Below are positions 16,074-23,619 of a stretch of DNA of 29,404 bases, piece after piece (the first letter of the stretch is position 1; each line of letters opens with the position of its first letter). The notes beneath the pieces are model-generated. The model was not told the DNA's origin and did not search any database. It saw only the letters and a list, made by a program, of their open reading frames with translations. A program made the translations under genes and the position numbers. This DNA is from Tabrizicola piscis (GTDB taxonomy: Bacteria; Pseudomonadota; Alphaproteobacteria; Rhodobacterales; Rhodobacteraceae): contig NZ_CP034330.1 of the NCBI RefSeq assembly GCF_003940805.1, positions 1 through 29,404 on the forward strand, read 5' to 3'.

Positions 16074-16093
16074 ACCTTCCCCGCGGGGAAGGT
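16074..16093. repeat. parS-like palindrome, copy 5
   Basis: A perfect 20-bp copy 8 bases after the parB stop and 2 bases before the end of the convergent ATPase gene. As RNA it would also form a strong hairpin between the convergent genes, so it may additionally end transcription, but a U-tract is lacking. Confidence 0.6.
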
Positions 16094-16095
16094 TT

Positions 16096-17259
16096 CTAAA
16101 GTCCGCGCAGCAGGGCGATGGCCGTTGCCAAGGGCATGGCGCGGGTTTCCTCCCCCGCCGGAACCTCGCGGGTCCCGGCGTAGATCAGGATCTTGCGGCT
16201 GGCCTTGATGTCTTCTGACGCGTTGTGAAAGCCGCGGGACAGCTTCGGCGCGGTGGTCCGCTTGATCTCGATCGCCCAGACCTCACCATTCGGCATGCGC
16301 AGGATCAGGTCCAGTTCGGCCCCGGCCGAGGTGCGGTAGAAGTAAGGCTCTGTCCCCGCTGGCGCGGCGGCGATCAGCGCCTCCACACAGAACCCTTCCC
16401 AGCTGCCGCCGACGACCGGATGGCCAAGCAGGGCCTCCAGCGTGCCAAGCCCAAGCAGCGCATGAACCAGCCCGCTGTCCCGGACATACACCTTCGGCGA
16501 CTTCACCAGTCGCTTGCCCACGTTTTCGTGCCACGGCATCAGGCGGCGCACCAGCATCAGGTCAACCAGCAGGTCAAGGTAGCGCCCGACCGTCTGGCCC
16601 GAAACTCCCAGACCCTCGGCCAAAGCCGCCGCATTCAGAAGCCCGCCCTGCGTATGGGCCAGCATCGTCCAGAACCGGCGCAGCGTGGCTACCGGGATGC
16701 GGGGGCCAAGGGCAGGGATATCGCGCTCCAGATAGGTGCGCAGGAAATCCTCGCGCCAGGTCAGGCTGGCCCGGTCGCTGGCGGCCTGGAAACTGTCGGG
16801 AAATCCGCCACGAAGCCAAAGGTCGTTCAGGCGGTCGGCCCCGACCTCGTCCACCTGCAGGGGCGGCATCTCGACATAGCGGACCCGGCCCGCCAGAGAT
16901 TCAGCCGACTGGTTCAGCAGGACGTTCGAGGCCGATCCCAACAAGAGAAACTGCCCCGTGCGGAGCCCCTTGCGCCGCCGGGCGTCGATCTGGCCGCGCA
17001 GCGTGGCGAACAGACCGGGCATCTGCTGGACCTCATCCAGAATCACCAACTTGCCAGCCTGTTCGTCAAGGTAAAGGTCCGCCTCGCCCAGCACGGCGCG
17101 ATCTGCCTCACGCTCCAGGTCAAGGTAGTTCGCCGCCCGCTCCTCCGCGATGGCAAGGGCAAGGGTCGTCTTGCCGACCTGCCGGGGTCCAAGCAGGACG
17201 ACTGCTGCCTGCTCGTCCAGGGCACGGAGGACAGTCTGGGTGGTCTGGCGCGGGTACAT
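16096..17259 (-). CDS. AAA ATPase with DUF4143 domain
   Basis: A 387-residue protein. I choose ATG at 17259 (MYPRQTTQTV), with GGAG 12 bases upstream; the frame extends to a TTG at 17295. Walker A GPRQVGKTT is at residues 24-32 and Walker B LVILDEVQQMP is at 71-81. The C-terminal DUF4143 part includes ISGQTVGRYLDLL-type helix-turn-helix sequence and a PD-(D/E)XK-like strand pattern (GAELDLILRMPNGEVWAIEIK). The family is common on mobile elements and its role is largely unknown. It faces parB convergently, with palindrome copy 5 between. Two inverted CCTTGCAA motifs flank its start. Confidence 0.9.
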   Translation of the reverse strand: MYPRQTTQTVLRALDEQAAVVLLGPRQVGKTTLALAIAEERAANYLDLEREADRAVLGEADLYLDEQAGKLVILDEVQQMPGLFATLRGQIDARRRKGLRTGQFLLLGSASNVLLNQSAESLAGRVRYVEMPPLQVDEVGADRLNDLWLRGGFPDSFQAASDRASLTWREDFLRTYLERDIPALGPRIPVATLRRFWTMLAHTQGGLLNAAALAEGLGVSGQTVGRYLDLLVDLMLVRRLMPWHENVGKRLVKSPKVYVRDSGLVHALLGLGTLEALLGHPVVGGSWEGFCVEALIAAAPAGTEPYFYRTSAGAELDLILRMPNGEVWAIEIKRTTAPKLSRGFHNASEDIKASRKILIYAGTREVPAGEETRAMPLATAIALLRGL

Positions 17260-17260
17260 A

Positions 17261-17297
17261 CCTTGCAAATACTCCACCGTATGGAAGGATTGCAAGG
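17261..17297 (-). promoter_or_regulatory. Inverted CCTTGCAA repeat at the start of the DUF4143 ATPase gene
   Basis: CCTTGCAA at 17261-17268 and its reverse complement TTGCAAGG at 17290-17297 flank the translation start of the ATPase. The same octamer occurs in the parA promoter (13600-13607) and in front of the tyrosine recombinase (18480-18487). It may be a shared operator in the plasmid backbone. Confidence 0.3.
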
Positions 17298-17428
17298 AAA
17301 ACCTCTGTGCGCAGGCGGTGGCTCTACCGGCGGGAAGGGCACGGGGTCGAGATCGCCGGTATCCTGCATGCCTATCAGAAACTGACAGCCTACCTGTCGG
17401 ACGGTTGACCAGCTACTGAGATAGCCCG

Positions 17429-18472
17429 TCACTCGCCGAGAAGATCGGTCGCCGGGTTCTCGGTGATCTCGACATCGGCATAGTATTTCTGGGCCTGCAC
17501 GGCGGATCGGTGCAGGGACAGCTTCATGGCGGCAGCCAAGGGCGCGCCGTCGAGGGCGGCTTGAGTGAGAAACCCGGCGCGCAGGCCATGTGGGGTGGCA
17601 AAATTCACCGGCAGCCCGGCAAGAACCAACCGGTGCCGCAGGATCGTGCGAAGGGCATCCGTTGCGAGGCGGCGGGGCAGGGGGCGATCGGATAGAGAGA
17701 TCGGACGGAACAGCGGGCCATCGGTGATCTTGGTCACCTCCAGCCAATGCACTAGCGCACGGGCGGCCCGGCCCTTCATCGGCAGGCGTGGGGCCTGATC
17801 CTTCCTCGTGGTCTTGGTGTCCAACAACGTGATCCAGATCAGACCCTTGGGCGTGAAGTCATCAAGGCCAACGTCCTCGACATTCAGCGCGGTGAGTTCC
17901 GACCGCCGTCGCCCACCGCTGGCGAATGCCAGCATCAGCATGGCGCGGTCCCGGATGCCGCGGCGGCTGGCATCGCAGGTGGCAAGCAGTGCCTCAAGAA
18001 TATCGCGGGTCACCGGTTTGGGCGACTTTGGCACCCGGGGCCGCGCATTGGCGCGCCGGGCCTTTTGCCGGGCCTGCTGGACAAGGGGGGACGAGAAGGG
18101 CGAGGCCAGGTTTCGCATCCGGTGGAACGCCTGCCAGCTTGCGATGCGCCGGTCCAGCGTGGCCGGGGCAGGGCAGGTCAGCTCGCGCCGCAACCCGATG
18201 GCGATCAGCTCCATCGCTACATCCCGTGCAGCGCCCGGCTTTTCCGTCAGGTCCTGCGCGTGATCAAGGATGAAGCGCAGGGCTACCTTCTCCTCCTCGG
18301 GCCAGTCCAGTGGCCGACCGAACGAGGCCATCTTCCAGGCTGCGATATAGGCAAGATCCCGTTCCCAGGCGCGCAGCGTGTTGGCGGGCGTGCCGCGGCG
18401 GTACAGATCGGTCAGTGCCGCCTCGTCAGCTTCGGAGAGCTGGGCATAGGCGGGGAGGGCAAGGGTGGTCAT
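17429..18472 (-). CDS. Tyrosine recombinase (XerC/integrase family)
   Basis: A 347-residue protein. I place the start at ATG 18472, with AAGGG six bases upstream; a TTG five codons earlier is possible. The N-terminal SAM-like/core-binding domain covers about residues 1-130. The catalytic residues are visible: Arg189 (GGRRRSEL), Lys in the beta hairpin near 220-224 (DTKTTRK), His295 and Arg298 (PHGLR), His321 (SLHRSA) and nucleophile Tyr330, nine residues after His321 as in XerC. In a plasmid backbone such an enzyme may resolve multimers, or it could be the integrase of an element. No att or dif-like site was identified. Confidence 0.9.
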   Translation of the reverse strand: MTTLALPAYAQLSEADEAALTDLYRRGTPANTLRAWERDLAYIAAWKMASFGRPLDWPEEEKVALRFILDHAQDLTEKPGAARDVAMELIAIGLRRELTCPAPATLDRRIASWQAFHRMRNLASPFSSPLVQQARQKARRANARPRVPKSPKPVTRDILEALLATCDASRRGIRDRAMLMLAFASGGRRRSELTALNVEDVGLDDFTPKGLIWITLLDTKTTRKDQAPRLPMKGRAARALVHWLEVTKITDGPLFRPISLSDRPLPRRLATDALRTILRHRLVLAGLPVNFATPHGLRAGFLTQAALDGAPLAAAMKLSLHRSAVQAQKYYADVEITENPATDLLGE

Positions 18473-18507
18473 GCGGGACCCTTGCAACAGGTCTGGGTTT
18501 GCCCCAT

Positions 18508-18527
18508 ATAGCTAGACAGATAGCTAG
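18508..18527 (+). promoter_or_regulatory. Twin palindromic operator of the toxin-antitoxin pair
   Basis: ATAGCTAG occurs at 18508-18515 and again at 18520-18527, a 12-bp direct repeat whose cores (TAGCTA) are palindromic. It sits just upstream of the antitoxin ribosome-binding site (GGAG, 18531-18534), in the gap divergent to the recombinase gene. Phd-type antitoxins bind tandem palindromes like this for autoregulation. Confidence 0.5.
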
Positions 18528-18541
18528 CATGGAGTGACCCG

Positions 18542-18784
18542 ATGTGGACGCTGCAAGATGCGAAAAACCGCTTTTCTTCCGTGGTGGAGGCCGCTCTGGC
18601 TGGTCGACCGCAGGAAGTGACCCGGCGCGGCAAGGCGGCGGTGGTCGTGCTGTCGGCTGAGGCATACCACAGGCTTGTCGCTGAAGCGGCCGAGCATCGC
18701 GAGAGCTTTGCGGACCATCTTCTGGCCTTTCCGGGGGGCGAGTTTGAACGCTTGTCTGCGCGCCCGCGCGATGCAGCATTCTGA
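18542..18784 (+). CDS. Phd/YefM-family antitoxin
   Basis: An 80-residue protein with the Phd N-terminal DNA-binding signature (WTLQDAKNRFSSVVEAALAGRPQEVTRRGK, given here only as a guide to residues 2-31) followed by AAVVVLSAEAYHRL. The C-terminal tail (residues 50-80) would bind and block the toxin. It overlaps the toxin start by one base (TGATG), so the two are coupled. It neutralises the PIN nuclease and probably represses the operon at the twin palindrome. Presence in a plasmid backbone suggests a role in plasmid maintenance. Confidence 0.88.
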   Translation: MWTLQDAKNRFSSVVEAALAGRPQEVTRRGKAAVVVLSAEAYHRLVAEAAEHRESFADHLLAFPGGEFERLSARPRDAAF

Positions 18785-19185
18785 TGTATCTGCTGGATAC
18801 CAACGTGATCTCTGCGGTGCGTCGCCCCGACCGCGCCCCGCAGGTTGCCGCCTGGCTGCGTGGCAAAGCGGAAGGCGATCTGTTTCTGAGCGTCATCACG
18901 ATTGGAGAGATCGAGCGCGGCATCTGCGCGCAAGACAGGCAGAACCCTGCCTTTGCGGCAGACCTGCGGTCCTGGGTTGATCGGACGGTGCAGGTGTTCT
19001 CCGACCGGATCCTGCCGTTCACGGCTGAAGATGCCCGTATCTGGGGACGCCTGAGCCAGGAGATCGGTCATGGTAGCGCGGACCTGATGATCGCCGCTAC
19101 CGCTCTTGCACGAGGCGCCACGGTGGTGACCGGCAATGTCGACGATTTCCGAGCCACCGGCGTTGCGCTGGAAAATCCGTTCTAA
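18784..19185 (+). CDS. vapC: VapC/FitB-type PIN-domain toxin
   Basis: A 133-residue PIN-domain ribonuclease. The acidic metal-binding residues are in place: Asp5 (LLDTNV), Glu42 (TIGEIERG), Asp100 (GSADLMIAA) and Asp120/121 in TGNVDDF. The length and the LLDTNVIS start are typical of the VapC/FitB family, which cleaves RNA (often tRNA). It follows the Phd-type antitoxin directly. Mixed Phd-VapC pairs are common. Confidence 0.92.
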   Translation: MYLLDTNVISAVRRPDRAPQVAAWLRGKAEGDLFLSVITIGEIERGICAQDRQNPAFAADLRSWVDRTVQVFSDRILPFTAEDARIWGRLSQEIGHGSADLMIAATALARGATVVTGNVDDFRATGVALENPF

Positions 19186-19418
19186 GGGCATTTCACGCTC
19201 CATTGTTGCGTCATTCTGCCCATCATTTCCTGTCAAGATCAACACACACGATAAGGCAAACTTATCGTGAGTAATGAGGCAGCTGAAGAAAGCCGTCAGT
19301 AGTAGGCAAAAATAGCCCATTTTGCGCATAAAGCCCATTGGACACCAAGAATTTAGGGATCGGTGGACAAGCCGCGGACGTCACTTCAATGCCCTATCCT
19401 GCGTCCGACAGCGGTGAC
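19186..19418. other. AT-richer intergenic stretch with a perfect hairpin
   Basis: No gene was found. CACGATAAG (19247-19255) and CTTATCGTG (19261-19269) make a perfect 9-bp stem with loop GCAAA, without a U-tract. AGCCCATT is repeated at 19314-19321 and 19332-19339. The block is visibly AT-richer than its flanks and marks the border between the plasmid backbone and the LysR cluster. It may be a relic of a mobile element or a protein-binding site. Confidence 0.45.
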
Positions 19419-20345
19419 CTATTCAGGGTCTGGCTCACCAATCAGCCGCAGGCCGTCCAGATCGCGTTTCAGGCGCGGCGCTGCAAAGTCGATGAAGGCG
19501 CGCAGTTTTGGGGCCTGCTGGCGTGACTGCGGATAGACCAGATGCACCGGGGCTGGTGGCGGTGTGACATCGGTCAGCACCGGGACGAGGGTGCCTTGGC
19601 GGATCTTCTCTGCCACCATGTAGGACAGGGCGACGCTTATTCCCTCGCCCGCCTCGGCGGCGGCGATGGCCGAGACGGCATCGTTGATCTCCAGCCTTGG
19701 CATGAAGGACACGGCCTTGCCGCTGCGCCCGTCAAGATACCGCCATTCGCGGTTTGGCATCAGGCCGGTGAAGGCGATCATGGCGTGGCGCGTCAAATCG
19801 GCCGGGACGATCGGCGTACCATGCGCGGCAAGATAGCCCGGACTGGCCACCAGCAGGCGTTGCATCGTCCCAAGCTTGCGCGCAACCAGGGTCGAGTCCG
19901 GCAGCGGGGCGACGCGGACTGCGACGTCGATGCCTTCCTCGATCAGGTTGGTGATGCGGTCCAGCAGCAGGACCGACAGGGTGATCTCGGGGTATTCCGC
20001 CAGGAACTGCCGCGCGATGGGGGCCAGTAGCGACCGGCCCAGTGTGACCGATGCCGTGATGGTCAGGTGTCCGCGCGGTGTGGTGGTGGCGCCAACCGCC
20101 TCGCGCTCGGCCGCGCGGAGGTCGTCCAGAATGCGGCGCGCGTTGTCCAGAAACCGGGTGCCGACCTCGGTGATGGCCAGGCGGCGCGTGGTGCGCTGGA
20201 ACAGCCGGGCCCCAAGACGATCTTCCAGCGCCGAGATCGCCCGAGTCACGGCGGGGGGCGACAAGCGCAGCCGCTGGCCCGCTTTGGCAAAGCTGCCGGC
20301 GTCATGGACGGCGATGAACACCTCGATCTCGTGAAAGCGGTCCAT
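19419..20345 (-). CDS. LysR-family transcriptional regulator
   Basis: A 308-residue LysR protein, the standard family length. I choose ATG 20345 (MDRFHEIEVF) because GGAGAGGGAAGG lies just upstream; an extension to 20369 has no such site. The N-terminal winged helix is at residues 1-62 (AGSFAKAGQRLRLSPPAVTR, with LEDRLGARLFQRTTRRLAIT). The effector-binding domain follows. It is divergent from the MBL-DUF1348-PPOX-GST genes and most likely controls them from the palindrome at 20374-20390. The effector is unknown. Confidence 0.93.
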   Translation of the reverse strand: MDRFHEIEVFIAVHDAGSFAKAGQRLRLSPPAVTRAISALEDRLGARLFQRTTRRLAITEVGTRFLDNARRILDDLRAAEREAVGATTTPRGHLTITASVTLGRSLLAPIARQFLAEYPEITLSVLLLDRITNLIEEGIDVAVRVAPLPDSTLVARKLGTMQRLLVASPGYLAAHGTPIVPADLTRHAMIAFTGLMPNREWRYLDGRSGKAVSFMPRLEINDAVSAIAAAEAGEGISVALSYMVAEKIRQGTLVPVLTDVTPPPAPVHLVYPQSRQQAPKLRAFIDFAAPRLKRDLDGLRLIGEPDPE

Positions 20346-20373
20346 GCCTTCCCTCTCCGTTCGTTTCATCTGG

Positions 20374-20390
20374 TGGAATAATCAATTCCA
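20374..20390. promoter_or_regulatory. LysR-type binding palindrome in the divergent promoter region
   Basis: TGGAATAATCAATTCCA is a 6+5+6 inverted repeat (TGGAAT/ATTCCA) with the T-N11-A character of LysR boxes, located between lysR and the MBL gene. TATTCT at 20400-20405 could be the -10 box of the rightward promoter, which has no good -35, as expected for an activated promoter. Confidence 0.55.
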
Positions 20391-20495
20391 TACGTCGCGT
20401 ATTCTTGCAACGCCGCTGCAGGAGCATGGTCCACGTCGAGGTCACGAGGCCCGCAGCCGACGGGGCCGCGCCGCAACCCCTTGAAAGGACATCTT

Positions 20496-21455
20496 ATGGT
20501 CAACCTGTCCCGTCGCGGCTTTGGCGCCGCGCTTGCCGCCCTTCCCTTGTCTGCCGCCCTTGCCAGTCACGCCGCGGCTCGCTCCACCGGCCCGCTGGCC
20601 CGCCCGCCGGTGGTGGCGCGCTATCAGATCGGCCGGTTCGAGGTGACCGTCATCTCTGACGGCTACATCGACTTTCCCTATGATTTGTTCACCGGGGCTG
20701 CGCCTGCGGATGTGAAGGCGGCGGGCGACGCGGTGTTTGCCGCTGGCAAGAACGGGATCCGGGCCAGTTTCTCGACCTATCTCATCAACGATGGCGAGCG
20801 GTACATTCTGGTGGACAGCGGGCCAGCGGGAACGGTCAGCCCGACAAGCGGCTATCTGCCCGGCACGCTGGAGGCTTTGGGCGTGGCGGCGAGCAGCATT
20901 GACGCGGTGATCCTGAGCCATGCGCATGTCGACCACATTGCCGGGATGGTGGCGGGCGGCGTCAACACCTACCCCAATGCCGAGGTCTACATCGACCGCC
21001 GCGATGTCGCCACCTTCACCGACGCCGGCATGCTGGCCCGTGCCCCCGCGATCACCCATTCCAGCTTTGCCGCGACCGAGCAACTTGTCGCTCTGTACCC
21101 GCGTCTGCAGCAGATCGACGGCAACCGTGAGATTTCGCGGGGGGTGTCGGTGTTCGACCTGTCGGGTCATACGCCGGGGCAAATCGGGGTCAGGATCGAG
21201 GATGGGGGCGAAAGCCTGCTTTTGGTGGCCGACATGCTGTTCCACCCGGCGGCGCATCCGGCGATCCCCGGTTTCGGCATCGTGTTCGAGATGGACAAAC
21301 CCGCGGCTGATGCCACGCGCGCCCGGTTCTTTGCGGAAGCGGCGGAAGCAAAGTCGCTGATCGCGGCCACCCACATGCCCTTCCCCGGTGTCGGGCGCAT
21401 TGTCGGCGACGCAGGGGCCCTGCGCTGGCTGCCCGCCGACTGGTCCTATCTCTGA
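20496..21455 (+). CDS. Tat-exported metallo-beta-lactamase-fold hydrolase
   Basis: A 319-residue protein. ATG 20496 is preceded by GAAAGGAC; a TTG five codons upstream is unlikely. The N-terminus carries a twin-arginine signal (SRRGFG at 5-10, then a hydrophobic Ala/Leu stretch ending near ASHAAA), so the folded enzyme would be exported. The zinc motif HAHVDH is at 142-147. A further metal His is in LSGHTPGQ near 229, an Asp in LLVADMLFHP and a His in AATHMPFPG. It belongs to the general MBL-fold hydrolases (lactonase or thioesterase-like); the substrate is unknown. It is the first gene of the LysR-controlled set. Confidence 0.9.
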   Translation: MVNLSRRGFGAALAALPLSAALASHAAARSTGPLARPPVVARYQIGRFEVTVISDGYIDFPYDLFTGAAPADVKAAGDAVFAAGKNGIRASFSTYLINDGERYILVDSGPAGTVSPTSGYLPGTLEALGVAASSIDAVILSHAHVDHIAGMVAGGVNTYPNAEVYIDRRDVATFTDAGMLARAPAITHSSFAATEQLVALYPRLQQIDGNREISRGVSVFDLSGHTPGQIGVRIEDGGESLLLVADMLFHPAAHPAIPGFGIVFEMDKPAADATRARFFAEAAEAKSLIAATHMPFPGVGRIVGDAGALRWLPADWSYL

Positions 21456-21590
21456 CCCCCCCCTGCGACCCAACCCAACCCCCCGGGGCGGAAGGCCACG
21501 CCCATTGCAGACCTCTGACACGCCGCGACAGGGTTCGGGCCCCGGCATCGGGGCCTGCCACTTGCCGCCCCCACGCACAGGAAGCCCCCA

Positions 21591-22055
21591 ATGTCCCGCC
21601 CCCCCTTGCCCCCCTTCACCGCCGAGACCGCCGCGCAAAAGGCGCGGATGGCCGAAGACGCCTGGAACAGCCGCGACCCCGCACGCGTGGCACTGGCCTA
21701 TACGCCCGACAGCCAATGGCGCAACCGAGCCGAGTTTCCCCGGGGCCGCGCCGAGATTCAGGCGTTCCTGACCCGCAAATGGATGGCCGAGCAGGACTAT
21801 CGCCTGATCAAGGAGGTCTGGGCCTTTCACGGCAACCGGATCGCGGTGCGATTTGCCTATGAATGGCGCAATGCTGCGGGGCAGTGGTTCCGCAGCTATG
21901 GCAACGAAAACTGGGAGTTTGATGCAGAGGGCCTGATGGCCTTTCGCTACGCCAGCATTAACGACCTGCCCATCGTCGAGGCCGACCGCAAGTTCCACTG
22001 GCCACTTGGACGCCGCCCGGACGACCACCCGGGTTTGAGAGCGCTGGGGCTATAG
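21591..22055 (+). CDS. DUF1348/NTF2-like protein
   Basis: A 154-residue cytoplasmic protein that matches the DUF1348 group of the NTF2/SnoaL-like fold. Markers are [20 protein letters not shown] near the start, [20 protein letters not shown] and [20 protein letters not shown] near the end, with closing [10 protein letters not shown]. The function of the family is unknown; the cone-shaped fold usually holds small molecules. It stands 135 bases after the MBL gene and 17 before the PPOX gene, so it is probably in the same transcript. Confidence 0.88.
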   Translation: MSRPPLPPFTAETAAQKARMAEDAWNSRDPARVALAYTPDSQWRNRAEFPRGRAEIQAFLTRKWMAEQDYRLIKEVWAFHGNRIAVRFAYEWRNAAGQWFRSYGNENWEFDAEGLMAFRYASINDLPIVEADRKFHWPLGRRPDDHPGLRALGL

Positions 22056-22072
22056 ATCCCAAAGGAACCAAC

Positions 22073-22690
22073 ATGACACACCGTTTTGCCGACATCGCCT
22101 TCACTCCGACCGTCAAGAAGGTGCAGGAGCGCCAGGGCAGCCGCGCGGCCTATTCGCGCAATGAGGGCGTGGCCGAGCCGCTCAACCATCATCTGACCGA
22201 GGCCGAGGCGCAGTTCATTGCCGCGCGCGATTCGCTCTACATGGCCAGCGTGGGCGAAACCGGCTGGCCCTATATCCAGCACCGCGGCGGCCCTGCGGGC
22301 TTTGTCCGGGTGCTGGACGCGCAGACCATCGGCTTTGCCGACTATCGTGGCAACCGGCAGTACATCAGCGTGGGCAACCTGCTGACCGACGACCGCGTGT
22401 CGCTGTTCTTCATGGACTATGCCAACCGCACACGGCTGAAACTGCTGGGCCACGCGCGGGCGGTGGACCCTGAGGACCGTGCGACGCTGGAGCGTCTGGC
22501 CGTCCCCGGCTACCGCGCCACGATCGAGCGCGGCATCGTGATCACCGTCGAAGGCTTCGACTGGAACTGTCCGCAGCACATCACCCAACGCTTCACCCTC
22601 GACGACGTGCAACGGGCGACCGCGCCGCTGCTGTCGCGGATCGCAGAGCTTGAGGCGCAATTGCAGCACAAAGGGCCATCCGATGCCTGA
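22073..22690 (+). CDS. Pyridoxamine 5'-phosphate oxidase-family flavin-binding protein
   Basis: A 205-residue protein with the PPOX split-barrel pattern: FIAARDSLYMASVGETGWPY near residues 43-62, FADYRGNRQYISVGNLLTDD near 95-114, and VSLFFMDYANRTRLKLLGHA. Such proteins bind FMN or F420-type cofactors and act as small oxidoreductases. It is not PdxH itself. A ribosome-binding site AAAGGAAC precedes ATG 22073. It sits between DUF1348 and GST genes, an association that suggests oxidative or electrophile detoxification. Confidence 0.88.
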   Translation: MTHRFADIAFTPTVKKVQERQGSRAAYSRNEGVAEPLNHHLTEAEAQFIAARDSLYMASVGETGWPYIQHRGGPAGFVRVLDAQTIGFADYRGNRQYISVGNLLTDDRVSLFFMDYANRTRLKLLGHARAVDPEDRATLERLAVPGYRATIERGIVITVEGFDWNCPQHITQRFTLDDVQRATAPLLSRIAELEAQLQHKGPSDA

Positions 22691-22835
22691 ACAGCACCCC
22701 GACCCGAACCTTTACCTCGAATGTCTGGCCGCGATGGCCACGTCCGGTGATGGGTATCCGTGCGACACGCTGGCCCCGGCTCTGCCGGACCAGCAAAGCG
22801 ACTCGTTGAGTGAACCCAGCGAAAGGACCTGGCCC

Positions 22836-23465
22836 ATGCCCGCCATCCGTCTGCACCGCTTTCGCCTGTCCGGCCATTCCCACCGGGTCGAGTTGATGCT
22901 GTCCTTGCTGGGCTGTCCGGCCGAGATCATCGATCTGCCATCCGGCGCGCAGAAGTCGCCCGCGTTTCTGGCGATGAACCCGTTCGGGCAAGTCCCGGTG
23001 ATCGAGGATGACGGCTTTGTGCTGGCGGATTCGAACGCCATTCTTGTGTATCTGGCGACCCGCTATGACTTAGCGCGCCAGTGGTACCCGGTCGATGCCA
23101 AAGCAGCGGCGCAGGTGCAGCGCTGGTTGTCAGTGGCCGCCGGGCCGCTGTTCCAGGGCCCTGCCGTGGCACGGCTGGTGGGCCTCTTCGACGCCAAATA
23201 CGATCTGCCCCGCGCGCAAGCGGTCGCAGCGGGCGTGCTTTGGGTGATGGAGGCGCATCTGGCGGCCGGGGGGCCGTTCTTTGCGGGCGGCGCCCCGACC
23301 ATTGCCGATGTCGCGCTGTATTCCTATACCGCCCATTCGCCCGAGGGACATATCTCGCTGGACACCTATCCGGAAATCCGGGCCTGGCTCCACCGGGTCG
23401 AGGCGTTGCCCGGGTTCGTTCCCATGGTCCGTTCGGTGCCAAAGTTCGGTGGGCCTGCCGCGTGA
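22836..23465 (+). CDS. Glutathione S-transferase
   Basis: A 209-residue GST of normal length when started at ATG 22836, which has GAAAGGAC upstream. The open frame continues in phase to ATG 22683, overlapping the PPOX stop; those 51 extra codons do not look like GST sequence. The thioredoxin-like domain shows SGHSHRVELMLSLLG (Ser/His active-site region), NPFGQVPVIEDDG (cis-proline loop) and LADSNAILVYLA. The helical domain shows PTIADVALYSYTA. It would conjugate glutathione to an electrophile. Confidence 0.92.
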   Translation: MPAIRLHRFRLSGHSHRVELMLSLLGCPAEIIDLPSGAQKSPAFLAMNPFGQVPVIEDDGFVLADSNAILVYLATRYDLARQWYPVDAKAAAQVQRWLSVAAGPLFQGPAVARLVGLFDAKYDLPRAQAVAAGVLWVMEAHLAAGGPFFAGGAPTIADVALYSYTAHSPEGHISLDTYPEIRAWLHRVEALPGFVPMVRSVPKFGGPAA

Positions 23466-23619
23466 CGAAGTCAACCGGCTCGCCCTGTCATGAGGGCGAG
23501 CGCTGCGTGCAGGACCGCGCGGGAACCCGCGCCCGGATGGATGCGGCGGTTGGCCTTGGCAGGTGGTCCGGGCCGGGTCCTTGTTTCAGAATGCCGCGGT
23601 GAAGGCGCCGGATGTGGGC

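Noticed and set aside
16074..16093. Palindrome after parB as an intrinsic terminator only
   Set aside because: Four further copies lie upstream of or inside genes and no U-tract follows, so a partition-site role explains it better.
18529..18537. Two-codon ORF ATG-GAG-TGA over the antitoxin ribosome-binding site
   Set aside because: Likely chance; no ribosome-binding site of its own.
20442..22028. 528-codon minus-strand frame across the MBL and DUF1348 genes
   Set aside because: It spans two well-supported plus-strand genes and their gap; typical GC-rich antisense frame.
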